A DNA stretch of 64,000 bases from Pseudomonadota bacterium (lineage in GTDB: Bacteria; Pseudomonadota; Alphaproteobacteria; Rhizobiales; Hyphomicrobiaceae). Where the stretch lies: assembly GCA_023412805.1 (NCBI GenBank), contig JAEZRM010000024.1, forward strand, positions 45,745 through 109,744, read 5' to 3'. Below are positions 8,849 to 17,012 of this stretch, piece after piece. Each line of letters begins with the position of its first letter. The first letter of the stretch is position 1. The translations under genes were made by a program, and so were the position numbers. The notes beneath the pieces were generated by a model. The model was not told where the DNA came from, searched no databases, and saw nothing but the letters and a program-made list of their open reading frames with translations.

Positions 8849-9157
8849 TGGGGATCCAGCTAGCTGTTGGGTGCTGCTGTCCTACACGTGGTGCGTCGGC
8901 AGCTCAAGGCAAGGCAGAGCCCCGCAATGCCTCGGGAACCTTTTGTGCGGGATACGGCTTATCTGCAAAGAGACTGACTGTGCTGGCCCAGCTAGCGATC
9001 TGGCAACCCGTGCGCTGAACTGAACAATTATGTGAAAAAGCAACGCCCTATGATTCGGGGCCGCAGTCCGCGGGCAAGCGAGCGCCATGCAACCGCCGTG
9101 TTTCCGTGTGCTGATGGGCTAAGCGCGATGTCCCCTGTTCGATGAGGGCGCTTTGAC
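8849..9157. other. Divergent intergenic region sufE / marR
   Basis: This 309-bp gap must hold both promoters. I see no gene in it. A weak dyad CCCGCA...TGCGGG spans about 8924-8960, and an AT-richer stretch near 9020-9040 (ending GTGAAAAAGC) is the likeliest promoter area for the MarR gene. No sure -35/-10 pair could be picked. Confidence 0.4.
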
Positions 9158-9619
9158 ATGCGAGAAGAGACTTCCCACGAGCTGGATACGTCCGCGATCC
9201 ATATGCTCCATCGGGCCAGCCAGGCAGCGGACGAGTTGTTCGCCAGCGAGACGTCGGGCGCCGACCTGACGCCCCGACAGTTTGCCGTGCTTGCCGCGCT
9301 CGAAATGCTCGAGAGCGCGAGCCAGACGCAGATCGTCGAGGCAACCGGGATCGACCGCTCGACGCTGGCGGATATCGTCAAGCGACTCGTGAAGCGCGGC
9401 CTGCTCAACAGGCGTCGTTCACGGTCCGACGCACGCGCCTACGTCGTGCGGTTGACGCCTGACGGCCGGGCTGCACTGGTGGCCATCAAGCCCGCTGCGC
9501 GGCGGGTCGAAGAGCGCCTGCTGCAGCAGGTGGAAGGTGCACGCCGCGAGGATCTTATCGCCGCACTCGAGGCCATTATCGGTGGTCTCGGCGCGACCTC
9601 TACGTCCAAGGCGGCGTAG
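9158..9619 (+). CDS. MarR-family transcriptional regulator
   Basis: A 153-residue winged-helix regulator of the MarR family. The order is an N-terminal dimerisation helix, the segment LTPRQFAVLAAL (about 45-56), the recognition helix region TQIVEATGIDRSTLADIVKRL (written here only as the TQIVEATGIDRS core), the wing RSDARAYVVRLT with its conserved D-x-R, and a C-terminal dimer helix. The ATG follows a gap with no strong Shine-Dalgarno sequence. Its target is unknown; the convergent acyl-CoA dehydrogenase is a neighbour, not necessarily a target. Confidence 0.9.
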   Translation: MREETSHELDTSAIHMLHRASQAADELFASETSGADLTPRQFAVLAALEMLESASQTQIVEATGIDRSTLADIVKRLVKRGLLNRRRSRSDARAYVVRLTPDGRAALVAIKPAARRVEERLLQQVEGARREDLIAALEAIIGGLGATSTSKAA

Positions 9620-9640
9620 CCAAACGCCTGAAGCGATGGA

Positions 9641-11308
9641 TTACGACGGCAGCACGCGTTCGAGGATGCCGCGTACGTCGGCGGCCTCGAGCCCCTGCCC
9701 ATATAGCTGTCGTGGTGCACCGGCGATACGCGTCGCGATGAAGGCATCAGCTATGGCGCCGGGGCTGTTTGCGCGCAGCAGCGTGGCCGCGGCCAGCACG
9801 GCGAGGCTTTCAGAGATCTGACGGGCGCGGGCTTCGATGGCCTGCGGATCGCCGAGCCAGTTCCGAATGCGCGCGCACGCAGCCGTGAGTGTCGCCTCAC
9901 CCGCCGAAGCGGCCATGATTTCGTCAAGCACGTGCTTCACGGCGTCGGACTCGCGCTGTACGACGCGCAGCATGTCGAGCGCCATGACGTTGCCCGAGCC
10001 TTCCCAGATCGCATTGACCGGCACCTCGCGATAGATGCGTGCGAGAAGGCCGTCCTCGACATAGCCATTGCCGCCCAGGCACTCCATCGCCTCATAGACG
10101 AGTGCCGGCGCGAGCTTGCATACCCTGAGTTTAGTCACGGGTGTCATCAACCGCACCCAGGCGCGCTGGCGCGCATCGCGCGGCGCTTCGTCCACGGCAT
10201 GTGCGAGCCGGAATGAAAGCGCGGTCGCCGCCTCGACGTCGAGCGCCATATCGGCCAGCACCTGCGCCATCAGCGGCTGATCCACGAGGCGGCGCTGGAA
10301 GACCGTGCGATAGCGCGTGTGATGGAGCGCATTGGCGAGGGCAAGCCGCATGAGCCCTGCCGAGGAGATGGCGCAATCCAGCCGCGTCGCGGTGACCATC
10401 TCGATGATGGCGGGAACGCCTCGACCCTCATCGCCGATGAGCCAGCCCTCCGCGCCCTTGATTTCCACTTCGGACGAGGCGTTCGAGCGGTTGCCGAGTT
10501 TGTCCTTGAGGCGCTGGAAGTGAAGCGCGTTGACCGAGCCGTCGGGAAGGAAGCGCGGCACGAGAAAACAGGAAAGCCCGCCCGGCGCCTGCGCGAGAAC
10601 GAGGAACGCGTCGCTCATCGGCGCCGACATGAACCACTTGTGGCCGATGAGACGATGTGTGCCGCTGCCGGCGCCGGGTGCGATGGGCTCAGCCGTCGTG
10701 GTGTTGGTGCGGACATCCGTGCCGCCCTGCTTCTCGGTCATGCCCATGCCGAAGGTGACCGAGGCTTTCTCCGGAGCAGGCCGGAAGCGCGGATCGTACG
10801 TGCGGGAGAGTATGCGCGGGAGCCATTCGGCCGCTAGATCCGGCGCGAGGCGCAGTGTCGAGATCGCCGCGTGCGTCATGGTCACGGGACAGCAGTGCCC
10901 GGCCTCCATCTGCGCGGCCATATAGAACCCGGCGGCGCGGGCGACTTGAGCACCAGGGCGCGGCGCGCTGCCAGGCACGGCGAGATGGTCCCAGGTGCTG
11001 TAGTGGAGCCCGGCGGCAAAGCTTGTCGTGAGGCATTCGTGGTAGGCCGGATGAAACTCGACGATGTCGAGCCGGCGGCCCTGGCCGTCATGAGTTCTGA
11101 GCCGCGGTGTGTGCTCATTGGCGAGGCGGCCGCGCTCGAAGGCTTCCTTGCTGCCGAACGTGGATCCGAGGGCGCTCAGCGATGCAGCGTCGTCGGGCGC
11201 GTAGTGAGCTACCACCCCGCGGAGAGGCGCGTCGTCGGTGAAGAGATTTCGGCCCTCGAACGGGGGCGATTGATTGGTGATCTCGTGTGTCGAGAACAGT
11301 GCGGGCAT
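9641..11308 (-). CDS. Acyl-CoA dehydrogenase, AidB-like
   Basis: A 555-residue acyl-CoA dehydrogenase-fold flavoprotein. The FAD-binding middle portion is visible (GMGMTEKQGGTDVRTN and HKWFMSAPMSDAF), and the C-terminal helical domain contains YEAMECLGGNGYVED and YREVPVNAIWEGSGN, which are typical of the isovaleryl-CoA dehydrogenase/AidB branch. The length and N-terminal extension agree with AidB-like proteins, linked in E. coli to the alkylation response, but no Ada-type gene is near. The start at MPALFSTHE is supported by a GGGGAGG site 5-10 bp upstream; a longer frame to 11521 lacks support. Confidence 0.87.
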   Translation of the reverse strand: MPALFSTHEITNQSPPFEGRNLFTDDAPLRGVVAHYAPDDAASLSALGSTFGSKEAFERGRLANEHTPRLRTHDGQGRRLDIVEFHPAYHECLTTSFAAGLHYSTWDHLAVPGSAPRPGAQVARAAGFYMAAQMEAGHCCPVTMTHAAISTLRLAPDLAAEWLPRILSRTYDPRFRPAPEKASVTFGMGMTEKQGGTDVRTNTTTAEPIAPGAGSGTHRLIGHKWFMSAPMSDAFLVLAQAPGGLSCFLVPRFLPDGSVNALHFQRLKDKLGNRSNASSEVEIKGAEGWLIGDEGRGVPAIIEMVTATRLDCAISSAGLMRLALANALHHTRYRTVFQRRLVDQPLMAQVLADMALDVEAATALSFRLAHAVDEAPRDARQRAWVRLMTPVTKLRVCKLAPALVYEAMECLGGNGYVEDGLLARIYREVPVNAIWEGSGNVMALDMLRVVQRESDAVKHVLDEIMAASAGEATLTAACARIRNWLGDPQAIEARARQISESLAVLAAATLLRANSPGAIADAFIATRIAGAPRQLYGQGLEAADVRGILERVLPS

Positions 11309-11433
11309 GCTGGCCTCCCCGCAATCTATGGTGTCATGCTGGCGGTGCGCCCTCGCGCGTGCCGGCGACAGGTGCCAAGCCTCGCACCGCAGGGCATCGG
11401 CGACAAGGGCCCGAGGTAGGGCCTGAAGAGACT

Positions 11434-11685
11434 TCAGCGCCGCTTCGTCGCCAGGCAGCCCTTGAGGCAACGCTGTAGATCGGCATCGCAGCGGGGTGAG
11501 CCACGGGTCGAGATCCGGCATTGGTTGTGGCGCTGACGGCAGAGGCTGGCACAGGAGGCTTCGGCTATCACGATCGGTGCCGATTCAAGCACCGCCCCTG
11601 CGGGCGCGCGCGACTGCTCCGCCGCTGCCAAGGGCGGCAGCAGAAGGAACAAGGCGGCAATCAAGGCTGCGCGTCGTCTCATCAT
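11434..11685 (-). CDS. Small exported protein with mirror-symmetric cysteine pattern
   Basis: An 83-residue protein with a clear signal peptide: MMRRRA, a hydrophobic core ALFLLLPPLA and an AAA-type cleavage site near residue 21. The mature part has exactly six cysteines spaced C-x3-C-x6-C-x9-C-x6-C-x3-C, a palindromic arrangement with a CX3C pair at each end, as in disulfide-stapled helical hairpins. I do not recognise a family. Two adjacent ATG codons (11685 and 11682) are possible starts. It lies 125 bp from the start of the acyl-CoA dehydrogenase gene on the same strand, so read-through into that gene is possible. A 13-bp tandem repeat lies upstream. Confidence 0.72.
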   Translation of the reverse strand: MMRRRAALIAALFLLLPPLAAAEQSRAPAGAVLESAPIVIAEASCASLCRQRHNQCRISTRGSPRCDADLQRCLKGCLATKRR

Positions 11686-11748
11686 GAACCTGTTCGCGGG
11701 CGCCGCTTCGTGACGCGTGGCGTTCCTATAACTATGCCAGCAGAAGAC

Positions 11749-11774
11749 GATATCTGGAGCAGATATCTGGAGCA
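11749..11774. repeat. Perfect 13-bp tandem duplication
   Basis: The unit GATATCTGGAGCA occurs twice head to tail with no mismatch, 64-89 bp upstream of the small exported protein's start. Each unit contains the palindrome GATATC. It may be a duplicated operator or simply replication slippage. Confidence 0.8.
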
Positions 11775-12068
11775 AAAGACTAGAGCGGCTCCTAGAAAAC
11801 GGCGGCCGTGATGTGCGGCTGCAATTCGGAGAGACCGGAAGCGCCGCCCTGAGGTCGCTCCCGGGATGCAGAATGGCATGCGCTCAGGACGGATGCGCCC
11901 GCGCAACTGCAGACTCTGGAAATCGGTGATGCAGATCTCTCAGCCAGCCGCATCACCATACCCCGGAGGCCATGAACACAGCCTGAATTCGCATCGGCCG
12001 GGGCATTAAGCCTTTCCGAACAGGCACATAGACCTATGCAAGAAGGATGGAGCCGATAGGGGGTTGCA

Positions 12069-12083
12069 GAACAACTAAAGAAC
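12069..12083 (+). promoter_or_regulatory. LexA (SOS) box, perfect GAAC-N7-GAAC
   Basis: GAACAACTAAAGAAC matches exactly the alphaproteobacterial LexA operator (direct repeat GAAC-N7-GAAC, equivalent to GTTC-N7-GTTC). It lies 109-123 bp upstream of the lexA start codon, in the only AT-rich part of the gap. This indicates autoregulation of lexA. Confidence 0.9.
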
Positions 12084-12092
12084 ATTTATGTT

Positions 12093-12107
12093 GTTCTTGG
12101 TTTGTAC
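12093..12107 (+). promoter_or_regulatory. Second, imperfect LexA box GTTC-N7-GTAC
   Basis: GTTCTTGGTTTGTAC differs from the consensus GTTC-N7-GTTC by one base in the second half-site. It starts 9 bp after the perfect box and is in the opposite sense, so LexA may bind the two cooperatively. Confidence 0.65.
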
Positions 12108-12191
12108 GGTCAAGTCGAGTGCGGCAGCGTATTGGTCGCAGCAGTGTGCACCCCGATTCGGGAGCGGCACCGGCATCGAAATGGAGAGCTC

Positions 12192-12893
12192 ATGCTGACC
12201 GCGAAGCAGAAGGAACTGCTCCTGCTCATTCATCATCGCGTGCAGGAGACGGGCGTCCCGCCTTCGTTCGAGGAGATGAAGGAAGCGCTCGACCTCAAGT
12301 CGAAGTCGGGCATCCATCGGCTGATCACGGCGCTCGAGGAGCGTGGCTTCATCAGGCGCCTGCCGCATCGCGCGCGCGCCCTTGAGATCGTCAAGCTGCC
12401 CGAGGCCTTTCAGGAGGAAGCACCGCCACCCGTGCAAAGGGCGCCCTTCCGACCGCAGGTCATCGAGGGGGGGCTTGGTAACGGATCGGCGCCCATGTCC
12501 CAGCCCGATGCCGGCTTGGCCGTGCCGATGATGGGGCGGATTGCGGCGGGTGTGCCGATCAGTGCCATCCAGGATCACAGTCAGGATGTGCTGTGTCCGC
12601 CCGATATGATCGGTGCTGGCGAGCATTTCGCACTGGAGGTGGTCGGCGATTCCATGATCGAGGCCGGCATTCACGACGGCGATACGGTCATCATCCGGCG
12701 CGCCCATACGGCCCGCGACGGCGAGATCGTCGTGGCGCTGGTCGAGAAGGAGGAGGCGACGCTCAAGCGGATCTACCAGCAGGGCGGAAAGGTCTCGCTG
12801 GAAGCCGCCAATCCGAACTACGAGACCCGCCATTTCGGCCCCGATCAAGTCGAGGTGCAGGGGCGTCTGGTAGGCTTGATCCGGCGCTACTGA
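12192..12893 (+). CDS. lexA: LexA repressor
   Basis: A 233-residue LexA, the repressor of the SOS response, which cleaves itself when RecA filaments form. The N-terminal winged helix starts MLTAKQKELL and contains the recognition region KSKSGIHRLI. The linker is long and ends at the self-cleavage site A119-G120 in GRIAAGVP. The peptidase dyad is S154 (VVGDSMIEAG) and K192 (ATLKRIY). The ATG at 12192 is fixed by the conserved N-terminus and an AGGAGAG-like site (GGAGAGCTC) just upstream. Two LexA boxes in front show autoregulation. It is followed after 59 bp by an HMG-CoA-lyase-like gene, perhaps read through. Confidence 0.97.
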   Translation: MLTAKQKELLLLIHHRVQETGVPPSFEEMKEALDLKSKSGIHRLITALEERGFIRRLPHRARALEIVKLPEAFQEEAPPPVQRAPFRPQVIEGGLGNGSAPMSQPDAGLAVPMMGRIAAGVPISAIQDHSQDVLCPPDMIGAGEHFALEVVGDSMIEAGIHDGDTVIIRRAHTARDGEIVVALVEKEEATLKRIYQQGGKVSLEAANPNYETRHFGPDQVEVQGRLVGLIRRY

Positions 12894-12952
12894 GCGCGCA
12901 AGGTGCGGAGCGGCCGCGTGGCCGCGCCGTCATGCTCCGGGAAGTATGCATC

Positions 12953-13924
12953 ATGAGCGATCTGCCGAAGTCCGTCCGTATCAACGAGGAGGGGCCGCGA
13001 GAAGGCTTTCAGATCGAGAAGGGGCCAATTTCGACACCGCGCAAGATCGCGTTGATCGACAGCCTCTCGGAGACAGGTCTCAAGCAGATCCAGTGTGTCT
13101 CCTTCGTCAATCCGAAGAATGTCCCCGGCTGGGCTGATGCCGAGGCAGTCACCGCGGGCTTCAAGAAGCGCGAGGGTGTGAGCTACACGTGCCTCTGGCT
13201 CAATGACAGAGGCTTCGAGCGCGCTATGGCCTCGGGCCGTTACGACATGGCGGGGCGGATCTCGCTCACGGCCTCCGAGACCTTCGTCAAGCGCAATCAG
13301 AACCGTACGCTCAAGGAAAACTACGACGCGCAGTCTGCGTCGATCGCACTCTACAAGGCGCATGGCCTAGCTGTAGAGAAGGCCTCGATCATGGCATCCT
13401 TCGGCTGCAATTTCGAAGGCGACATGCCGACCGATCGTCTGCTCGGCTTTGTCAGTCAGGTTTTCGAGATCGCGGCCGCCCACGACCTCAAGATCAAGAC
13501 GCTGTCGCTCGCCGACACCATGGCATGGGCGACGCCGGCAACGATCAAGCGGCTCGTCGGCGCCGTGCGCGGGCGTTGGCCCGACCTCGAACTTTCGCTC
13601 CATCTCCACGATACGCGCGGCATGGGGATTGCCAACGCCTATGCCGGCCTGGAGATGGGCGTCGCAATCTATGACGCGGCCGTTGCCGGGCTCGGCGGCT
13701 GTCCCTTTGCGGCCCACAAAAGCGCGGCGGGCAATGTCTGCACCGAGGACCTCGTCTTCATGTGCGAGGAGATGGGCATCGCAACCGGCGTCGATCTCGC
13801 GCGTCTTGTCGAGACGGCGCTGCTCGCAGAGGAGATCGTCGGCCACCCGCTCCCGGGTTCCGTCAAGGGTGGTGGGACGCTGCAGCGCCTGCGGGCCCAG
13901 CTTCGCGCCGCCAAGGCCGCCTGA
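12953..13924 (+). CDS. Hydroxymethylglutaryl-CoA lyase-like DRE-TIM metallolyase
   Basis: A 323-residue TIM-barrel enzyme of the HMG-CoA lyase family. Family features kept are the N-terminal GPREGFQIEKG, the metal-binding LHLHD pair, the flexible-loop cysteine in GLGGCPFA and the GN of GNVCTED. Two positions differ from the well-studied enzyme: the metal-binding Asp of GPRDG is Glu (GPREG), and the Glu of the I-E-x-x-SF strand is Gln (QIQCVSF). It may therefore act on another 3-hydroxyacyl-CoA. Start MSDLPKS; an in-frame ATG 21 bp upstream is an alternative. HMG-CoA lyase proper makes acetoacetate and acetyl-CoA in leucine breakdown; no other leucine genes are adjacent. Confidence 0.85.
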   Translation: MSDLPKSVRINEEGPREGFQIEKGPISTPRKIALIDSLSETGLKQIQCVSFVNPKNVPGWADAEAVTAGFKKREGVSYTCLWLNDRGFERAMASGRYDMAGRISLTASETFVKRNQNRTLKENYDAQSASIALYKAHGLAVEKASIMASFGCNFEGDMPTDRLLGFVSQVFEIAAAHDLKIKTLSLADTMAWATPATIKRLVGAVRGRWPDLELSLHLHDTRGMGIANAYAGLEMGVAIYDAAVAGLGGCPFAAHKSAAGNVCTEDLVFMCEEMGIATGVDLARLVETALLAEEIVGHPLPGSVKGGGTLQRLRAQLRAAKAA

Positions 13925-14110
13925 TCGGCCTCAGTGGGTGAGCTGCGATAGGATGGTGCCGCGCGGCGTGGGGCCATGCATGCTCGGGTCTTGCCGGGTG
14001 ACGGCGATCGTCCCAGTATGCGGACCGAACAGGCGTCCGATGCGGTGCGTGAGAGGCCACTCCACGTCCCTGGCGCCGCTTTGACAGACATACAACGACA
14101 TGAGCCGGCA

Positions 14111-15079
14111 ATGACCCCGATCTCAGCTCTTCAGACAACTGCCGAAGTCCTCATGGCCAAGGCCGCGATCGAGATCCCGGACGATTATCTCGGAGGTCTG
14201 CGTCAGTGCGCGAACACCGAGAAAGGCGATCTCTCCGCTTTCGTCATCCAGGCCATGCTCGAGAACTACGAGGCGGCCAAGGAGGACCGGCGTGCGATGT
14301 GCGGCGATACAGGCGTGCCGCGCTGGTATGTGAAGATGGGTAACGACGCGCGAATCGAGGGCGGACCGGTAGCGCTGGAAACGGCGTTGCGCCGCGCGAC
14401 CGCCAATGCCACGCGCTCGATCCCGCTGAGGCCGAACCGCGTGCACCCGCTCTGGCGCACGGACCACGACAACAACTGCGGCATCGGCGCTCCGGAGATC
14501 GAATACTCGTTCCATCCGGAAGGTGATTGGATCGATCTGACGACCGTCCACAAGGGCGGCCTCTTCGGCACCGACTACCGGATGCTCTTTCCAGGCGACG
14601 GCATCGACGGTATCAAGCGCTTCTATCTCGACACGCTCATCGCGTTCGGTAAGCGCGGGCTCGCGTGTCAGCCCGCGATCGTCGGTGTCGGTCTTGGTGG
14701 CTCGAAGGACATCTCGGTCGTGCTCGGCAAGCAGGCGGCGTGCCTGCGCACGGTCGGCGACCGCAATCCGGACCCGAAGATCGCCGCGCTCGAAGAGGAA
14801 TTGAAGGAGATCGGCAATTCGATCGGCATGGGGGCCATGGGTTTCATGGGCTCGAGCATGGTTGTCGATTGCCATATCGAGGTCGGCTATTGTCACACGG
14901 GCGGGATGCCCATGAGCGTGCACATGTTCTGCCTCTCCTCACGGCGCGCGACGGCGCGTATCCACCCCGACGGGCGCGTCGAGTTCCGCACGGACCCGCT
15001 CTGGTTTACGGACTACATGCGCCGTAGCGGCGTCGAGTGGGACGGCACGGGCGCCGAGCGCATCGAGGCGGCAGAATAG
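14111..15079 (+). CDS. Fe-S hydro-lyase alpha subunit (class I fumarase / L(+)-tartrate dehydratase alpha type)
   Basis: A 322-residue protein corresponding to the N-terminal, cluster-binding half of class I fumarases or to TtdA. Cysteines likely to bind the 4Fe-4S cluster are in MCGDTGVP, HDNNCG and SMVVDCHIEVGYCHTG. The segment VGVGLGGSKDIS is also typical. These enzymes need a beta domain or subunit, and none follows here: the next gene is the opposite-strand cutA 3 bp away. The partner must be elsewhere or the enzyme works alone. The start at 14111 (MTPISALQ) is chosen because 45 upstream in-frame residues lack similarity. Confidence 0.85.
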   Translation: MTPISALQTTAEVLMAKAAIEIPDDYLGGLRQCANTEKGDLSAFVIQAMLENYEAAKEDRRAMCGDTGVPRWYVKMGNDARIEGGPVALETALRRATANATRSIPLRPNRVHPLWRTDHDNNCGIGAPEIEYSFHPEGDWIDLTTVHKGGLFGTDYRMLFPGDGIDGIKRFYLDTLIAFGKRGLACQPAIVGVGLGGSKDISVVLGKQAACLRTVGDRNPDPKIAALEEELKEIGNSIGMGAMGFMGSSMVVDCHIEVGYCHTGGMPMSVHMFCLSSRRATARIHPDGRVEFRTDPLWFTDYMRRSGVEWDGTGAERIEAAE

Positions 15080-15081
15080 CC

Positions 15082-15426
15082 TCAGGCCAGCCCGGACTTC
15101 GGCGCACTCGTCTGACTCATGATCCAGTCGAGGAAGGGCGGCGCGCCACTCGCAATGTCGAGGACGACGAGGGCGGGGTTCTCGTAAGGGTGCAGGCCGC
15201 GTACGGTGCGGATGATCGGGGCGGCCAGCGTTGCGCGGGATTTGATGATCATTGCGCATTCTTCGTCCCGCTGGCGCTTCCCCTCCCAAACGTAGATGGC
15301 GATCATTCCCGGCAGGATATTCACGCAGGCAGCGAGGCCATCGTCGACCAGCTTGCTGCCGATGTGCTCTGCCACCTCGCGTGAGGGGAACGTCGCATAT
15401 ACCAGGATCGGCTTATCTTGTTCCAT
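15082..15426 (-). CDS. cutA: CutA divalent-cation tolerance protein
   Basis: A 114-residue CutA1, a small trimeric ferredoxin-like protein with a debated link to copper tolerance. The motifs VYATFPSREVAEHIG, LAACVNILPG, YVWEGK and the C-terminal LHPYENPALVVLDI are all diagnostic. The start at MEQDKPIL gives the usual length; the frame extends 28 codons upstream without similarity. It is convergent with the dehydratase alpha gene, separated by only 2 bp. Confidence 0.95.
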   Translation of the reverse strand: MEQDKPILVYATFPSREVAEHIGSKLVDDGLAACVNILPGMIAIYVWEGKRQRDEECAMIIKSRATLAAPIIRTVRGLHPYENPALVVLDIASGAPPFLDWIMSQTSAPKSGLA

Positions 15427-15522
15427 TGCTTGCGCCCGCCTTCCTGCGCCCTCTAAAGTGCGCCGCGCGCCCCGCGTGCCGCTTCCGGCATGGTAAAAGG
15501 CTCGGCGCATGGATGGAAGCCG

Positions 15523-16305
15523 ATGGCCCTAAGCGCCCAGAAATTCGACCGGATCGCCTTCGTGGCGAGCGACGTCGCCGAGGCGCGGAGCGCGCTCGAC
15601 CGGCTCGTTGCGCTTTACGGGAATGCCGCTCCGGGCGAGGCCGATGCCATAGTCGCGCTCGGTGGCGATGGCCTCATGCTGCAGACCCTGCACCGCTTCA
15701 TGAGCGATCGCATTCCGATCTACGGTATGAACCGTGGCTCGGTCGGCTTCCTGATGAACGAGTTCAGCGAGCACGACCTTATCGGGCGGCTTCAGCGCGC
15801 CGTCGTGACGCGCATCCACCCCCTCGCCATGACCGCTATCGATGCGGAAGGCCGGAGCCACCAGGGGCTGGCGATCAACGAGGTGGCGCTCTTTCGCCAG
15901 ACGCATCAGGCGGCAAAGCTCGTCCTGTCGGTGAACGGGCAGGTGCGGCTTCCCGAGCTCATCTGCGATGGTGTGCTGGTTGCGACGCCTGCGGGATCCA
16001 CGGCCTACAACCTCTCGGCCTATGGCCCGATCATTCCGATCAACGCGCAGCTCCTGGCGCTCACGCCGATCAGCCCGTTCCGGCCGCGGCGCTGGCGCGG
16101 CGCGCTCGTCGCCAACACCGCGCGCATCGGTATCACGATACAGGAGCCGGAGAAGCGGCCCGTGAGCGCCGTCGCGGACAATCTCGAGTTCCGCTCGGTC
16201 GTTCAGGTGGAAATCTCGCAGGCGTCGGATATCGATCTCCACATGATGTTCGATCCCGGCCATGATCTCGACGAGCGCATTCTGTCGGAACAGTTTCGCT
16301 ATTGA
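15523..16305 (+). CDS. nadK: NAD kinase
   Basis: A 260-residue ATP-NAD kinase, which makes NADP from NAD and ATP in the cytoplasm. The signature GGDG is at residues 47-50 (ALGGDGLMLQTLH), followed by GMNRGSVGFLMNE, the LAINEVALFR strand, the CDGVLVATPAGSTAYNLSA motif (20 residues or fewer, near 155-173), and SPFRPRRW. This fits the shorter alphaproteobacterial NadK form. The ATG at 15523 is preferred over an in-frame ATG at 15490. It is divergent from cutA across 96 bp. Confidence 0.96.
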   Translation: MALSAQKFDRIAFVASDVAEARSALDRLVALYGNAAPGEADAIVALGGDGLMLQTLHRFMSDRIPIYGMNRGSVGFLMNEFSEHDLIGRLQRAVVTRIHPLAMTAIDAEGRSHQGLAINEVALFRQTHQAAKLVLSVNGQVRLPELICDGVLVATPAGSTAYNLSAYGPIIPINAQLLALTPISPFRPRRWRGALVANTARIGITIQEPEKRPVSAVADNLEFRSVVQVEISQASDIDLHMMFDPGHDLDERILSEQFRY

Positions 16306-16461
16306 TCCTGCTGGTGGCAGTACGCGTGCGGGTTTAATCCGCATCGCGAGCGGGATCGAGCATTAAGCAAGAGAATAGGACGGAATTCCTGCGGCTTGCC
16401 GCGACGGCTTCGACACGCCATGCAATCCGGCGGCACACGGAGAATTGGGACCGAGACATCC

Positions 16462-16920
16462 ATGGCAGGACTGCACTTCGAGGAGTTCGAGGTCGGGCAG
16501 GTATTCGAGCACGCGATCACGCGGACCGTGACGGAGATGGACAACATGATGTTCTCCTGTCTCACGCTCAATACGCAGCCGCTCCACATCGATCATCACT
16601 TCGCTGCCAAGACCGAGTGGGGCAAGCCTCTCGTCAACAGTCTCTTCACGCTCGGGCTGATGATCGGGATTTCCGTCGCCGACACCACGCTCGGCACGAC
16701 GATCGGAAATCTCGGTATGACCGATGTTCGCTTTCCCCATCCTGTGTTCCACGGCGATACGCTGCGCGTGACGACGGAGATCGTTTCCGTGCGCGAAAGC
16801 CAGTCGCGGCCGGATGCCGGCATCGTCGAGTTTCTCCATCGCGCCTACAATCAGGATGGTGCGCTCGTCGCGGAGTGCCGGCGCGCAGGCTTCATGCGCA
16901 AGCAGTCTGATGCTGCTTGA
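16462..16920 (+). CDS. MaoC-family hot-dog dehydratase
   Basis: A 152-residue single hot-dog protein of the MaoC (R-hydratase) type. The hydratase-2 motif is present but altered: TLNTQPLHIDHHFA keeps the P-x-H-x-D part, while the catalytic Asp of the usual S-G-D-x-N-P is replaced by Asn. NSLFTLGLMIG and FPHPVFHGDTL are also typical. A set of short alphaproteobacterial MaoC proteins shares this change. It precedes a CitE-like lyase on the same strand by 92 bp, suggesting joint use in a malyl- or citramalyl-CoA-type pathway (inference). An AT-poor 156-bp gap separates it from nadK. Confidence 0.87.
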   Translation: MAGLHFEEFEVGQVFEHAITRTVTEMDNMMFSCLTLNTQPLHIDHHFAAKTEWGKPLVNSLFTLGLMIGISVADTTLGTTIGNLGMTDVRFPHPVFHGDTLRVTTEIVSVRESQSRPDAGIVEFLHRAYNQDGALVAECRRAGFMRKQSDAA

Positions 16921-17012
16921 GGTGGATCGCAGCCTCGCCTGACGCTATACGACCCTACATCGATCGCTCGCGTATGAGTGATCTATCGTGTGTCAGTTCG
17001 AGAGGAAGCCCT

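Larger units (their letters stand above)
11686..12191. other. Intergenic region holding the lexA promoter
   Basis: A 506-bp gap between the divergent small exported protein gene and lexA. Besides the 13-bp tandem repeat at 11749 and the two LexA boxes at 12069-12107, listed separately, I see no convincing gene. Short open frames here have no ribosome site or family resemblance. Confidence 0.5.
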
